Shown in pieces: positions 43,618 through 53,421 of a DNA stretch of 56,156 nucleotides. Origin of the DNA: an uncultured Verrucomicrobiota bacterium (GTDB lineage: Bacteria; Verrucomicrobiota; Verrucomicrobiia; Limisphaerales; UBA1412). The notes below the pieces were generated by a model, which was given only the letters and a program-made list of their open reading frames with translations, was not told the origin of the DNA and ran no database searches. Position 1 is the first letter of the stretch. Each line of letters opens with the position of its first letter. The position numbers were made by a program, and so were the translations under genes. The DNA is taken from the NCBI GenBank assembly GCA_944389455.1, contig CALXMK010000016.1, positions 1 to 56,156 on the forward strand, read 5' to 3'.

Positions 43618-45000
43618 ATGATTTTCTGGAACTCTATCATTGTTGGTTTTAAACAAATCTGGTCCTATAAGTTCAGATCCTTTCTTACGATGCTTGGCAT
43701 CAGCTTGGGTGTCTCCAGTCTGATTGCCATGTCCGCTATTGTTAATGGAATGGAAAACGGAATGAAAGAGGGTTTTATCGCATCAGGAGGACTCGATAAA
43801 GTTGTTATTGATGACCAATCGGTTCCAACATATCAGGAGCACCTCGCAGAAATGGCACCCGGCAAAACTATGAAAGATATTGACGCTCTCCGCGCCAATG
43901 CCAGCATGCTCAAACATATTAGTCCAGAAATTTCAACCAATACGCGCTATGCCTTTCGGGGAGATATCCGCACCCGCGCTTCCGAGATTACCGGAGTCAC
44001 TGAAGACGCTCTTTTTATCAACCAACACGAAATCGAATATGGCCGTTGGTTTACAAAATTAGATGAAGAAAACGGCTCACCTGTCTGCGTCATCGGGACT
44101 CAAATCAGAGACGAATTATTCGGAAATCCAGATGTTATTGGAGAAGAAATCATTCCTCTAGGGGAACAGATCATCATCGGAGAACAACTCTTTACTATTG
44201 TAGGAATGTTCCAACACTATGAAAGTGAAGTTGCACGCAGAGAACGGCTGGAAAAACGGGCTGCTCAAGCTCTCCTTCCAAAAGGGCCTGAAAAAGCCTT
44301 CAAACCAACCGTTACTTCTACCGACAACAGTCGCAGTTGGGGACCTCGCCGCGGCAGAGGCGGAGGATGGGCCTTTGATCGCAAAAACTCTACAATCTAT
44401 ATTCCGCTCAAGACAGCTCTGGTCCGTTTCCGCATCGCGGAAGACTCACTACAATTGGATGACATTGACATTCAAGTAGCTGATTATGAGAAACTGGAAG
44501 ATTCTCTACAACAAACACGCAACATCCTGATGATTACTCACAACGGCATCGAAGATTTTACTTTCAATACCCAGGAGTCCAACTCAGAAACGATTGAGCA
44601 ATCTATTCAGAACTCTCGCCGCTCTGGTACAATTATCTCTATTATAGCGCTTATCGTTGGTGGCATTGGAGTCATGAACATCATGCTCGCTTCTATCAGT
44701 GAGCGCATTCGTGAAATCGGTTTACGTAAAGCGATGGGAGCTACAAACAGCGCTGTTTTTACACAAATTATTATTGAGAGTATCGTCCTTTCAAGCTTAG
44801 GAGGATTGATCGGATTGGCCATCTCATATGGATTGGTATACATTGTAGGTTCTCTCTCTACATCTAATGCTCCTGTTATTAAGATTGAAAACCTAATAAT
44901 ATCAATGAGTTTTGCAATTATTATCGGATTGATTGCAGGTCTTTACCCTTCTTTAAAAGCAGCCAAACTGGATCCAATTCAAGCTCTGCGCTACGAATAA
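43618..45000 (+). CDS. MacB-like ABC permease, second paralogue
   Basis: A 460-residue paralogue of the preceding permease. Shared blocks include KFRSFLTMLGISLGVSSLIA, GVMNIMLASISERIREIGLR and the tail AAKLDPIQALRYE. The periplasmic domain differs more and carries its own Gly/Arg insert (WGPRRGRGGGWAF, about 240). The exported substrate may be a peptide, lipid or lipoprotein, as for MacB/LolC-type transporters; the sequence does not decide. A terminator follows at 45013-45060. Confidence 0.9.
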   Translation: MIFWNSIIVGFKQIWSYKFRSFLTMLGISLGVSSLIAMSAIVNGMENGMKEGFIASGGLDKVVIDDQSVPTYQEHLAEMAPGKTMKDIDALRANASMLKHISPEISTNTRYAFRGDIRTRASEITGVTEDALFINQHEIEYGRWFTKLDEENGSPVCVIGTQIRDELFGNPDVIGEEIIPLGEQIIIGEQLFTIVGMFQHYESEVARRERLEKRAAQALLPKGPEKAFKPTVTSTDNSRSWGPRRGRGGGWAFDRKNSTIYIPLKTALVRFRIAEDSLQLDDIDIQVADYEKLEDSLQQTRNILMITHNGIEDFTFNTQESNSETIEQSIQNSRRSGTIISIIALIVGGIGVMNIMLASISERIREIGLRKAMGATNSAVFTQIIIESIVLSSLGGLIGLAISYGLVYIVGSLSTSNAPVIKIENLIISMSFAIIIGLIAGLYPSLKAAKLDPIQALRYE

Positions 45001-45012
45001 ACAATTATTTAC

Positions 45013-45060
45013 TGGGGTTAGCTTTTAAAGTTTTTAAGGAACTCAGCTGCCCCATTTTTT
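45013..45060 (+). terminator. Terminator of the MacAB-like exporter operon
   Basis: TGGGGTTAGCT pairs with AGCTGCCCCA (one bulge) and is followed by TTTTTTG, 13 bases after the stop codon. Confidence 0.7.
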
Positions 45061-45200
45061 GTTTACTTTTACCTGGAAATAGCCCTTTACTCTTCCCTCT
45101 AAAATCGTTATTTAGTGGGAAATGGAAATTGCTTAAAATTTGAGAAAACAATTGAGAATTTTCTAAAGATTCCAGAACAGAGAAAATTAAAATTGGATAA

Positions 45201-45875
45201 CTATAAAATTACTCTGGATTGAATTTTGCAGAAATTATGGGCAAGCCATGTAGGATTACGTTCTGCCAACTCATCAAAAGTAGATCCCCCTGTACAAACA
45301 GCCAAACAGCGAGCTCCGATCGCATCCGCACATGCTATATCTAATATGGTATCACCTACAACAACCACTTCTTCCGGTTTCAAAGCACGTCCTAACATTT
45401 TTCTTCCTCGTTCTAATGCCAACTTAGCCAGAACATTGCGGTTTGAAGATTCATCTCCAAAAGCACCTAACTGAAAATAATCCCACAAATAGAAATGCCG
45501 CAGCTTAATTTCTGCTCCTAAACGGATATTCCCCGTTAAAAGACCAATTGTTGGAGGATTAGGATGATTGAGTAAACTGCAAATAAAATGATCAGATCCC
45601 GGAGTTAACTCTCCCATGGAACGACGAAGCCGATAATCCAACCACATAACATAGGTATCAAAAAAGCGCTGAAAATTTTCTTCGGTCGCCTTTATTCCGT
45701 GTTGTTCAAATATTTCTTGAACAAGTGCTCTATCTGTTCTCCCTGCAAAAGAATATTTCTCTGGAGAATCCTCTACTCTAAATTCTGACTTCAGCGTATC
45801 AAAAAAAGCTTTTACACCTACACCATGTGTATGTATTAAAGTTCCATCTATATCGAATAATACAAGGCGTGTCAC
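45201..45875 (-). CDS. HAD-family hydrolase, phosphoglycolate phosphatase-like
   Basis: A 224-residue HAD protein starting at GTG (45875). Motif I is LVLFDIDGTLIHT; motif II is LLTGNIRLGAE, motif III includes the Lys of LALERGRKMLGRALK, and motif IV is VVVGDTILDIACADAIGA. The cap between I and II is helical (about 18-90). The TGN motif and overall order resemble Gph-like phosphatases of small phosphorylated metabolites. The substrate cannot be told. It stands alone between the exporter terminator and the thrS terminator. Confidence 0.82.
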   Translation of the reverse strand: MTRLVLFDIDGTLIHTHGVGVKAFFDTLKSEFRVEDSPEKYSFAGRTDRALVQEIFEQHGIKATEENFQRFFDTYVMWLDYRLRRSMGELTPGSDHFICSLLNHPNPPTIGLLTGNIRLGAEIKLRHFYLWDYFQLGAFGDESSNRNVLAKLALERGRKMLGRALKPEEVVVVGDTILDIACADAIGARCLAVCTGGSTFDELAERNPTWLAHNFCKIQSRVIL

Positions 45876-45974
45876 AATGAAAAACTTTTATTAAATATTC
45901 CGTCGCAGATAAAGACTGGCCACCCTATAATGGCCACTGATTCATTCTGTTACACCACTACTTATGATTCAAGT

Positions 45975-46011
45975 AAAAAGATGAAACCTTACAAATTTTT
46001 AAGGTTTCATC
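45975..46011 (-). terminator. Intrinsic terminator of thrS
   Basis: The 11-bp arms GATGAAACCTT (45980-45990) and AAGGTTTCATC (46001-46011) are fully complementary and are followed on the minus strand by five T. It lies about 75 bases past the thrS stop codon. Confidence 0.88.
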
Positions 46012-46085
46012 CTCTTCTTATTAATAATCTAACATATTGATTTACAATATGTTATATGAAAAAATATAAAAATATATTTTTTTAA

Positions 46086-47909
46086 TTAATCGGCTCTACG
46101 TTCGGCAATGGATGCTTTTATTTCAGACAAAATCTCTTCTATCGATTTAATTCCCTGATCTCCTTTGCCATGAATACGGACAGCCACAGATTGACACTCC
46201 TGTTCTTTATGGCCTACAACAAACATCGTATGAACTTTATCCGTTTCGGCATTACGGATTTTACCTCCGATCTTATCTCCACTGCAATCTACTGAAACAC
46301 GGATTCCGTCCTTATGCATCCGATCACGCAAAGCAAGACAATAATCCATTTGCTCGCTGCCGATAGGTAAAATTCTTACTTGTTCAGGAGCCAGCCAGAG
46401 CGGGAAATTCCCGGCGTAATGTTCAATCAGAAATCCAATAAAGCGTTCATGAGTTCCCAATGGCGCACGATGAATACATAGAGGCGTCGCTTCCGTATTT
46501 TCACGCGTACGATAAACCAGCCCAAAACGCTTTGGTACGGCAAAATCTACCTGATTAGTTGCTAGAGTAAATTCTCGTCCAATCGCACTCCAAACCTGAA
46601 CATCAATCTTCGGGCCATAAAAAGCGGCTTCATTGGGGATTTCCACATAGTCAATTCCTGAATCTATTAAGACCTGCCGAACCATATCTTCAGTCTTTTT
46701 CCAAAGCTCCGGTTCATTAACAAATTTTTGCCCCAACCGCTCCGGATCATGTGTGCTGAAACGCATCAGGTATTTTGTAATACCAAAAATCTTGAAATAT
46801 TTCAGATACATATCATTGACAGCACGAAACTCAGAAGCAAATTGCTCAGGAGTACAATAGATATGCGCATCATTCATCTGCAAAGAACGTACACGCATCA
46901 ACCCAAAAAGCTCACCGCTCTGCTCATACCGATAGCAGCATCCATACTCCGCCAAACGCAGAGGGAGCTCTCGATAACTGCGGGGATGAGCCGCAAAAAT
47001 CTTATGATGATGAGGGCAATTCATAGCTTTGAGATAATAACGCTCTACCTTCTCGGTTCCATCAGCCTGAATTTCCTTCATCTCCAGCGGCGGAAACATA
47101 CTATCCGCATAATAAGGCAAATGCCCGCTGGTCTTATACATATTTTCACGGGCCAAATGAGGAGTCTTAACCCTTTCATAACCGGCTTGAAACTCTGTTT
47201 CCATAGCCAGCTTCTCGATCTCCGTAACCAATATTCCCCCTTTAGGCAGCCATAACGGCATTCCCGGTCCCACATCCTCATCAAAGGTAAAGAGCTTCAT
47301 CTCCTTGCCAATACGACGATGATCTCTCCGTTTGGCCTCCTCCATCATCTTTAGCCAATCTTCCAAATCCTTCTTATTTAAGAAGGCTGTCCCATACAAA
47401 CGCTGCAGCTGAGGATTAGTCTCTTTGCCTCGATAATATGCTGCCGCTACACGCAACAGTTTAAAGGCCTTAATATTGCCGGTACGCATCACATGCGGTC
47501 CCGCACATAAATCCATAAAGTCCCCGTTAGTGTAAACTGAAATATCCTCATTTTCAGGGATATCTGCTAAACGCTCCAGTTTAAACTTCTGTCCTCTGGA
47601 TTCCAGCCAAGCCTTAACCTCCTCACGGCTCTTGACCTCTTTTTGAAAAACCTGATTTTCTTTAATAATTTTCTTCATCTCCGCTTCGATGAGCGGGAAA
47701 TCCTCTGGGGAAAACCGATGATCTGGAAGATCAAAATCGTAATAAAATCCTTCCCCAGTAGAAGGTCCGATATCCAACTGCGCTTTAGGCCACAGCCGCA
47801 TCACCGCAGCGGCCATGACGTGAGCACAAGAATGACGTACCCGTTCCAAATCGCTCGCACGATTGCGATCCTCTAATGTTTTACGTGCCACTGAATGTTC
47901 TTCAGCCAT
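46086..47909 (-). CDS. thrS: Threonyl-tRNA synthetase lacking the TGS domain
   Basis: A 607-residue enzyme. It begins directly with the editing domain (HSCAHVMAAAVMRLWP with DIGPSTGEGFYYDFDL, and DLCAGPHVMRTG), so the N-terminal TGS domain of about 60 residues in E. coli ThrRS is missing. The class II core (about 210-500) has motif 2 in CYRYEQSGELFGLMRVRS and the zinc ligands Cys in MNCPHHH, His in NDAHIYC and His in HRAPLGTHERF. The anticodon-binding domain is C-terminal (VRILPIGSEQMDYCL). It charges tRNA-Thr. A structured leader precedes it and a terminator follows. Confidence 0.93.
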   Translation of the reverse strand: MAEEHSVARKTLEDRNRASDLERVRHSCAHVMAAAVMRLWPKAQLDIGPSTGEGFYYDFDLPDHRFSPEDFPLIEAEMKKIIKENQVFQKEVKSREEVKAWLESRGQKFKLERLADIPENEDISVYTNGDFMDLCAGPHVMRTGNIKAFKLLRVAAAYYRGKETNPQLQRLYGTAFLNKKDLEDWLKMMEEAKRRDHRRIGKEMKLFTFDEDVGPGMPLWLPKGGILVTEIEKLAMETEFQAGYERVKTPHLARENMYKTSGHLPYYADSMFPPLEMKEIQADGTEKVERYYLKAMNCPHHHKIFAAHPRSYRELPLRLAEYGCCYRYEQSGELFGLMRVRSLQMNDAHIYCTPEQFASEFRAVNDMYLKYFKIFGITKYLMRFSTHDPERLGQKFVNEPELWKKTEDMVRQVLIDSGIDYVEIPNEAAFYGPKIDVQVWSAIGREFTLATNQVDFAVPKRFGLVYRTRENTEATPLCIHRAPLGTHERFIGFLIEHYAGNFPLWLAPEQVRILPIGSEQMDYCLALRDRMHKDGIRVSVDCSGDKIGGKIRNAETDKVHTMFVVGHKEQECQSVAVRIHGKGDQGIKSIEEILSEIKASIAERRAD

Positions 47910-47925
47910 AAATAATCCTTTGCTG

Positions 47926-47970
47926 CAGATGGCGATGCAACCTCCATCTCCGTTCCCAAAAACAGATGGG
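47926..47970 (-). promoter_or_regulatory. Alternative hairpins in the thrS leader
   Basis: One arm, CCATCT (47944-47949), can pair with AGATGG at 47927-47932 or with AGATGG at 47964-47969, but not both. The nearer hairpin would sit about 17 bases before the ATG, beside the AAAGGA ribosome-binding site. Six-base pairings are short, so this is only suggestive of autoregulation. Confidence 0.3.
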
Positions 47971-48096
47971 CGGAATCCGATACAACCTATCTGATGGCGT
48001 TCAACCCTCTCTGCCAGCTTCTTTGAAGTTTATCACTCCTCTACTCTCTCCGCAAGTATCATTCCCCTAATCATACTTCATACTATATAGATAAAA

Positions 48097-48126
48097 AGAG
48101 ATAGAGCTATTTAATGCTCTATCTCT
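48097..48126 (-). terminator. Intrinsic terminator downstream of the LamG/Ig gene
   Basis: AGAGATAGAGC pairs with GCTCTATCTCT around an 8-base loop and is followed on the minus strand by a run of T (CTCTTTTTATC). It is the second hairpin after the gene. Confidence 0.8.
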
Positions 48127-48172
48127 CTTAATAAATAAACTGTAAATACTGTTTGAAAACTGAATTCGCAGA

Positions 48173-48213
48173 ATTTTGGGGCAGAATCTAAATTTTATCT
48201 TCTGCCCCAAAAT
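48173..48213 (-). terminator. Strong hairpin just after the LamG/Ig gene
   Basis: The 14-bp arms ATTTTGGGGCAGAA (48173-48186) and TTCTGCCCCAAAAT (48200-48213) are perfectly complementary, 14 bases past the stop codon. No T-run follows; it may protect the RNA 3' end while 48097-48126 terminates. Confidence 0.65.
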
Positions 48214-48227
48214 ATTCACCATAAGAG

Positions 48228-51200
48228 CTAATCCACTCTTAACCTGTAGAATCCGGCAGTTTCACTCAGCGGAATCACAGCTTCTTTTACCCCCAGCTCG
48301 ATAGATTCAACTGGAATCCAAGGACCTTGAGTTGTCTCAGCAGATTCAAGAACCGCGTCTTCACTCTCCCAACTTAAAGTTAGGTTCCCCTCCGAACTAA
48401 GTCCAAAGTTTAATATAAGTTCTGCCCCTGTAGACCCAAGTCCTTTACGGAAGACCGATTCGACTTCCTCCGGACTTAGTGTATGGTTGAAGATAGCCGC
48501 CTCATCCAGCTGACCAATTACCTTACGGTCTGTATACCAAGGATCTCCGCCCAAAGCTGTTGCATAACGCATCTCTGTCTCTACATGGGTGGCAATATTA
48601 GTGGCCGTAGTCAGCGTTCCATCCATATTTCCTAGATAGAGAATCGCTCGTTCAGGTTCTACTGTAATAGCGGCAAAATTCCACTCGTTTAATGTCGGAC
48701 GCAAACCGGAAGCATAATCCGAGTAGCTATCATTCCAATGATACATTAATTGACCATTGTTGACTCCCAATCCGACAACCCACTTGGCATAACCGATCCC
48801 TATTCGATCATAAATTAAGCTGGAACGCAGCTCTGAAGTCGGATAAAGCCATGCCATTAAGGTTATTTTATCAGTAACCAATTCCGTCGGAGGAGCCAAA
48901 ATTTGATCGACTCCATTAAAGCCCACCGAGCCGTCAGTATCTCCCTGAATTGCACCAGGCATACCAAGGGTATTGTTTTCGGTATAGATTCCATGGCGAT
49001 TTCCCACATAATCATAAGCGATATTTCCTTCTGTTTCGCCCAAGCGCCAATATGAATAAGGAGCTAAATCCAGAATCAGTGCCTCATAGGAATCAGGCTC
49101 CGGCTCAAAGAGTTCAATGGTAAACTCATCAGAATCAACCGTACCGTAATCATTGGTTACACGAGCTATCCAGGTACCTGCATTTTCTGCAGTCAAAGGA
49201 ATATTAACTGATTCTCCCACAAACTCTGTTGCCTCGCCCTCTTTATACCACACTACTTCGCGCGGATATGGGCTAGCAATATCTACACTCACCTTATAAG
49301 TCGTTCCAGGGCAAACATAACCATAGAACCCTTTGGGTTGCTCCAGTATCTGAGGAACTACTTTCTCACTGACTACTCCATCAAAGCTAAACCCATTTTG
49401 AGCTACAGCATAAATACTGCGAGCTTCTTTATTGCTCAATACTCGGTTCCAGATTCCCATATCATCTATATCGTATTCGGTATTGATTATCAGATATCCG
49501 CTGACTCCTTGTCCAATGATAGCACCGGAACTCATAGGCATATCTGCAGGAGTAATTGTACTCAGATCGACAGAACCAATATAAACTCCATCCAGATAGA
49601 CATACATCAACACTCCCGGATCCATTGCAAAGACCAAATGATGCCATTCATCGGCCGGTAGCCGCAACGATCGGCTGGTATCTGTACGTGATACATCCGT
49701 AACTGTCCGAATTGACCATGACCATCCGTACTGAGTACTGGGACAGAACGTAATGCCTTGCTTATCGTATCCATCTCCGCTGGTCAACCAAGGTAATCTA
49801 TTGGACGTATCTCCCAATCGAGTCCAAAAAGCTACCGTCAATGGAGTTCCTCCCAAAGAAAGATTATATGGCAGCTGTACATAATTGGCATCATATACAC
49901 CACTAGTTTCATCTATGAAGGTACTAACATGCAAAGCACTCCCCACTGGCCCCTCCAAGAATGTCGGTTCTCCCACCGCCGTACCATGATATCCATTAGC
50001 ACTTGAATCCTCGTAATTATTTTCGAATTTATAATGAGCTACGAGTCCTTCGCTCAAATCTACAGAATAAGGCAGATAATCTATCTGAACGCTGATAGTC
50101 TCACTGACCGCACTGCCCCAAGGATTGCTTACTTCCAAATAATACTCACCGCTTTCCTCGGTCAATCCTTCAAAATTCAGTTCAAGACTATTGGCTCCAG
50201 GGACTGGTTCTCCATCCTTATACCATTGATAACTCAACGGTTCCACGCCGCGAATAACTGCGCTGACACTTAATCCTTCATCTTGATAATAAGCATCTAC
50301 TCCAACCGGCTGCTCTTGGATTTTTGGAGCACTTTCGCTGCCCATAAAACCCAGATTATAAAGGTTTATCACCTCTTCTTCTGTTAATGTGCGATCAAAA
50401 ACAACCGCTTCATCAATATCACCTTCTACCTTGCGCTCTCCATAGAAGCTATCTCCGCCAATGGTAAAACGAGCTAATAGATTAGCAGGATCATGAGTTG
50501 CTGTACGATTAACGAATTTCAAATTACCATCCTTATCTCCCAGATAGAAAACAGCATTCGTCGGGGAAATTGCCATCACAATAAAATTCCATTCATTGAT
50601 GACCGGATAAAGACCGGAACGCCAATCCAAATGACCATCCGCCCAGTGATAGGCTAGCTGTCCAGCAGCGATGTCAATTCCCGTAGCGGATTTATCAGAT
50701 GTACCACTGCGATTATAGAGTAATGTCGTTTTGTCAGATGCCCCCAACTTACCTGTAGGACGGAACCATGCAGCAAAAGTGACATTTGCCGTATTGGTCA
50801 ATCCCAGAGGTTCTGTTACAATCTGGTCCTGTCCGATAAAATTCACCGCACGATCACTATCTCCGTTAATGGCTCCCGCTACCCCCTGATTCATAAAGGA
50901 GGTATAAACACCATTCTTACCACCAGCATAATCATAAGCCGTTGTCCCACTTGTTTCTCCTAGGCGCCAATAAGCATAGGGATCCATGAGGTAAACCGAC
51001 TCTTCATAGCTATTAACAGGCGGAACATGCAGCGAAACCACTGCTGCAGCAGAAGTCACTTTGCCATAATCATTGCTAATTTCAACCGTATAGCTGCCCT
51101 CATCTTCGGCTACAAAAACACCGTTTAGAACCAAATTGGTAGCTCCCTCAATTGCTGTACCATTCTTATACCATTGATAGGCAAAGGGCTCTGTTCCACC

Positions 51201-53294
51201 GACTACCGGGTTAATAGACCAAACGCGCTCTGCATTCTCATAACCGGAAATTCCCATCGGTTGAGTTTCTATCACAGGAGGCTGAGCTCCTCCATAATAA
51301 CCGGCATTATACAATCCTCTAACCTCATCTTTGCTCAGACCTCGGTCAAAGACTGCTACATCATCTATATCTCCTACAAAGAAATTCTGGAATGTTGCAG
51401 ACAAAGCATCCCGTACTCCAGCTGCGATATTAAAACCGTAATCCTTTCCAGCTGTCAGAGGGGAAGTTCCGTTGAAATTAGCCATACTAACACCATTGGC
51501 ATAAATAATCATCTGCTCTGTGTCGTAAGTAACAACAATCTGCCCCCATTCATTATCCGCAAATGGATACATTATATAAGCAGAATCTTGGTCACCATTA
51601 CCAATAGATTTAAGCCACGACTGCACACGGTTGCCGCTGGCATCTCCAATCTCAAAGAGATCGTTTTGTCCAAAATACCCGGCATTGGTTGTATAAGCAC
51701 CATAATCCAAGGAATGCTTTATCCAACCGGCAACTGTAAACCCATTCGTATAACTGTTTAATTGCAGATCGCTCTTCACTCCGCTAAAACCGTCAAAGTG
51801 AATCGCTTTATTGGAATCTGACGCAATAGCCCCATCAATCTTAGCCAAGTTAAGAACTCCAAGATAGAGGCCATGATTGCCACCGGCCATATCTACCGCT
51901 GTTCCGGTAATAATCAAATAAGATTCCTCATCGTACTCAGATGAGTTATCATTAAGCACATCATCTAAACGCCAAAAAGCCACAGGCTTTAACTCCATAA
52001 CCGCTGCCGCATAAGAATTCTCTTCACATGTTTCCAAGGTCACAACGGCATTGGCACTCTCGGTCGCTCCCACTCTGTTGCTAATAACTACCGTATAATT
52101 TCCAAACTGACTGGGATCATCCAGCTCAACCTCCAGCGTACTCTCTGTTGCACCTTCAATTTCCTCTCCATTAAGCTTCCACTGATAACTGAACGGTGTC
52201 GTTCCTATTGCTTCCGCACTCATGCTAATACGACCATGCAAATAACGAACACCCCCTTCGGGCTGAACCGTAAATTTAGGGGCCGCAGGCTCTAAGACCT
52301 CAAACGGCTCACTGGTCAAACTCCCCGCACTGTTGCTTACGGTCACCGTATAAACCCCGGCTTCCGGACTGGTTAAAACGAGCCCATCAAAATCAATGGG
52401 AGTCCCATCCTTCTCCCAGACGATTGAATCCGCCGTTCCATTACCTATAACCGTTAATGTATTTGTCCCACCTCCATAGACTACTTCAACATCAGGAACA
52501 ATACTCACTTGTGTAGGTGCTACGGGAATTCCCCGTCCTGTGGAAAAAAGCATTTCAATATCCTCTGCGCTTAATGCGCGAGTAAAAATAGCTACTTCAT
52601 CAATCGAAGCCGGACCGTCATTAGCCGTCAAGGAACGAACTGCTCCACTGACTACGTCCTGACCAATATAAAAAGGATCGTTTAAGGTGGCCGGATTAAG
52701 CGCTACATTATTGGACCCAGTCCTGATTGAACCGTCCGAAACCCCAATATAGAAGTTAGATGCATCTCCTTTGACAGATACTGCCAACATATTCCACTGT
52801 TGAGCTTCAGCCGCAGGGCCTGTAGCATAATTCATACTCACACCGGTATCTAGCCAGTGATACCCCAAATTATAGGTAGTCGTTTTGAACTCAATTCCCG
52901 TCGCGCTTGAACCTCGAGAGAAAACAATTCCCGGCTGATGTTGAGTTCGGGTTGCAGGACTCTTAAGCCACGCGACAATTGTTAATTCTGAAACATTTAT
53001 TCCCAAAGGTCCGAATTGACCATACCCTCCTTTAAGCTCCAAGGATCTATTTTCTGCCTCAAATCCAGGAAGGTTAGGTCCCTCCGCTCCACGAACCAAA
53101 TCTCCATTAAATGTTAATGTTTTGGCATCCAGCCATCCCAGATTGGGTTCCTCCCCTTCTGTCGTATTAAATCGATAATAAACTGCAGGATTCTGCAGCA
53201 TAACGCTCTTTTCATAATCCGCATGAACTGCCGCAACAGCTCCTAACGAAACACACAGAGCGCTTAAAAAATAAGATCGAACTCTCTTCTTCAT
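48228..53294 (-). CDS. Giant secreted LamG/Ig mosaic protein
   Basis: A 1688-residue exported protein with a signal peptide (RSYFLSALCVSLGAVAAVHA). It alternates five LamG/concanavalin-like modules with five Ig-like modules. The LamG modules begin near residues 26, 428, 761, 1079 and 1403; four open with a variant of Y-E-x-x-V-x-x-L-x-P-x-x-Y-W-R-L (for example YEESVYLMDPYAYWRLGE) and contain IDEVAIFTRALSAEDIE-like ends. The Ig modules contain YQWYKNGTAIEGATN-like stretches followed by G-x-Y-x-V-x-[IV]-S-N. The last 65 residues are the shared C-terminal module ending in FYRLRVD. It is likely a surface glycan- or host-binding protein. A near-consensus promoter lies upstream; strong expression is inferred. 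Confidence 0.88.
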   Translation of the reverse strand: MKKRVRSYFLSALCVSLGAVAAVHADYEKSVMLQNPAVYYRFNTTEGEEPNLGWLDAKTLTFNGDLVRGAEGPNLPGFEAENRSLELKGGYGQFGPLGINVSELTIVAWLKSPATRTQHQPGIVFSRGSSATGIEFKTTTYNLGYHWLDTGVSMNYATGPAAEAQQWNMLAVSVKGDASNFYIGVSDGSIRTGSNNVALNPATLNDPFYIGQDVVSGAVRSLTANDGPASIDEVAIFTRALSAEDIEMLFSTGRGIPVAPTQVSIVPDVEVVYGGGTNTLTVIGNGTADSIVWEKDGTPIDFDGLVLTSPEAGVYTVTVSNSAGSLTSEPFEVLEPAAPKFTVQPEGGVRYLHGRISMSAEAIGTTPFSYQWKLNGEEIEGATESTLEVELDDPSQFGNYTVVISNRVGATESANAVVTLETCEENSYAAAVMELKPVAFWRLDDVLNDNSSEYDEESYLIITGTAVDMAGGNHGLYLGVLNLAKIDGAIASDSNKAIHFDGFSGVKSDLQLNSYTNGFTVAGWIKHSLDYGAYTTNAGYFGQNDLFEIGDASGNRVQSWLKSIGNGDQDSAYIMYPFADNEWGQIVVTYDTEQMIIYANGVSMANFNGTSPLTAGKDYGFNIAAGVRDALSATFQNFFVGDIDDVAVFDRGLSKDEVRGLYNAGYYGGAQPPVIETQPMGISGYENAERVWSINPVVGGTEPFAYQWYKNGTAIEGATNLVLNGVFVAEDEGSYTVEISNDYGKVTSAAAVVSLHVPPVNSYEESVYLMDPYAYWRLGETSGTTAYDYAGGKNGVYTSFMNQGVAGAINGDSDRAVNFIGQDQIVTEPLGLTNTANVTFAAWFRPTGKLGASDKTTLLYNRSGTSDKSATGIDIAAGQLAYHWADGHLDWRSGLYPVINEWNFIVMAISPTNAVFYLGDKDGNLKFVNRTATHDPANLLARFTIGGDSFYGERKVEGDIDEAVVFDRTLTEEEVINLYNLGFMGSESAPKIQEQPVGVDAYYQDEGLSVSAVIRGVEPLSYQWYKDGEPVPGANSLELNFEGLTEESGEYYLEVSNPWGSAVSETISVQIDYLPYSVDLSEGLVAHYKFENNYEDSSANGYHGTAVGEPTFLEGPVGSALHVSTFIDETSGVYDANYVQLPYNLSLGGTPLTVAFWTRLGDTSNRLPWLTSGDGYDKQGITFCPSTQYGWSWSIRTVTDVSRTDTSRSLRLPADEWHHLVFAMDPGVLMYVYLDGVYIGSVDLSTITPADMPMSSGAIIGQGVSGYLIINTEYDIDDMGIWNRVLSNKEARSIYAVAQNGFSFDGVVSEKVVPQILEQPKGFYGYVCPGTTYKVSVDIASPYPREVVWYKEGEATEFVGESVNIPLTAENAGTWIARVTNDYGTVDSDEFTIELFEPEPDSYEALILDLAPYSYWRLGETEGNIAYDYVGNRHGIYTENNTLGMPGAIQGDTDGSVGFNGVDQILAPPTELVTDKITLMAWLYPTSELRSSLIYDRIGIGYAKWVVGLGVNNGQLMYHWNDSYSDYASGLRPTLNEWNFAAITVEPERAILYLGNMDGTLTTATNIATHVETEMRYATALGGDPWYTDRKVIGQLDEAAIFNHTLSPEEVESVFRKGLGSTGAELILNFGLSSEGNLTLSWESEDAVLESAETTQGPWIPVESIELGVKEAVIPLSETAGFYRLRVD

Positions 53295-53392
53295 TTCCTA
53301 AAAAATTATTCTAACGAGTACTTCTGACAAAGTGTAATTGATAATCCTATCTATAAAAACTTACTATCAAATACACTAACTTTACAAACTGA

Positions 53393-53421
53393 AGTATACA
53401 AAAACCATTTCTTCTTGTCAA
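53393..53421 (-). promoter_or_regulatory. Near-consensus sigma70 promoter of the LamG/Ig gene
   Basis: On the minus strand TTGACA (53421-53416) and TATACT (53398-53393) are exactly 17 bases apart, the best promoter match in the window. The leader to the ATG at 53294 is about 92 bases. Confidence 0.72.

Larger units (their letters stand above)
47910..48227. other. thrS leader and 3' region of the LamG gene
   Basis: The 318 bases hold two hairpins after the LamG/Ig gene (48173-48213 and 48097-48126) and, next to thrS, a GC-richer leader with alternative pairings (47926-47970). No coding frame was seen. No T-box consensus was recognised. Confidence 0.6.

Noticed and set aside
47910..48060. T-box riboswitch upstream of thrS
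   Set aside because: The conserved T-box sequence (TGGNACCGCG type) and a following terminator were not found.
51174..51761. 195-codon open frame opposite the LamG/Ig gene
   Set aside because: It lies wholly within a well-supported gene on the other strand, and its translation shows no family pattern.
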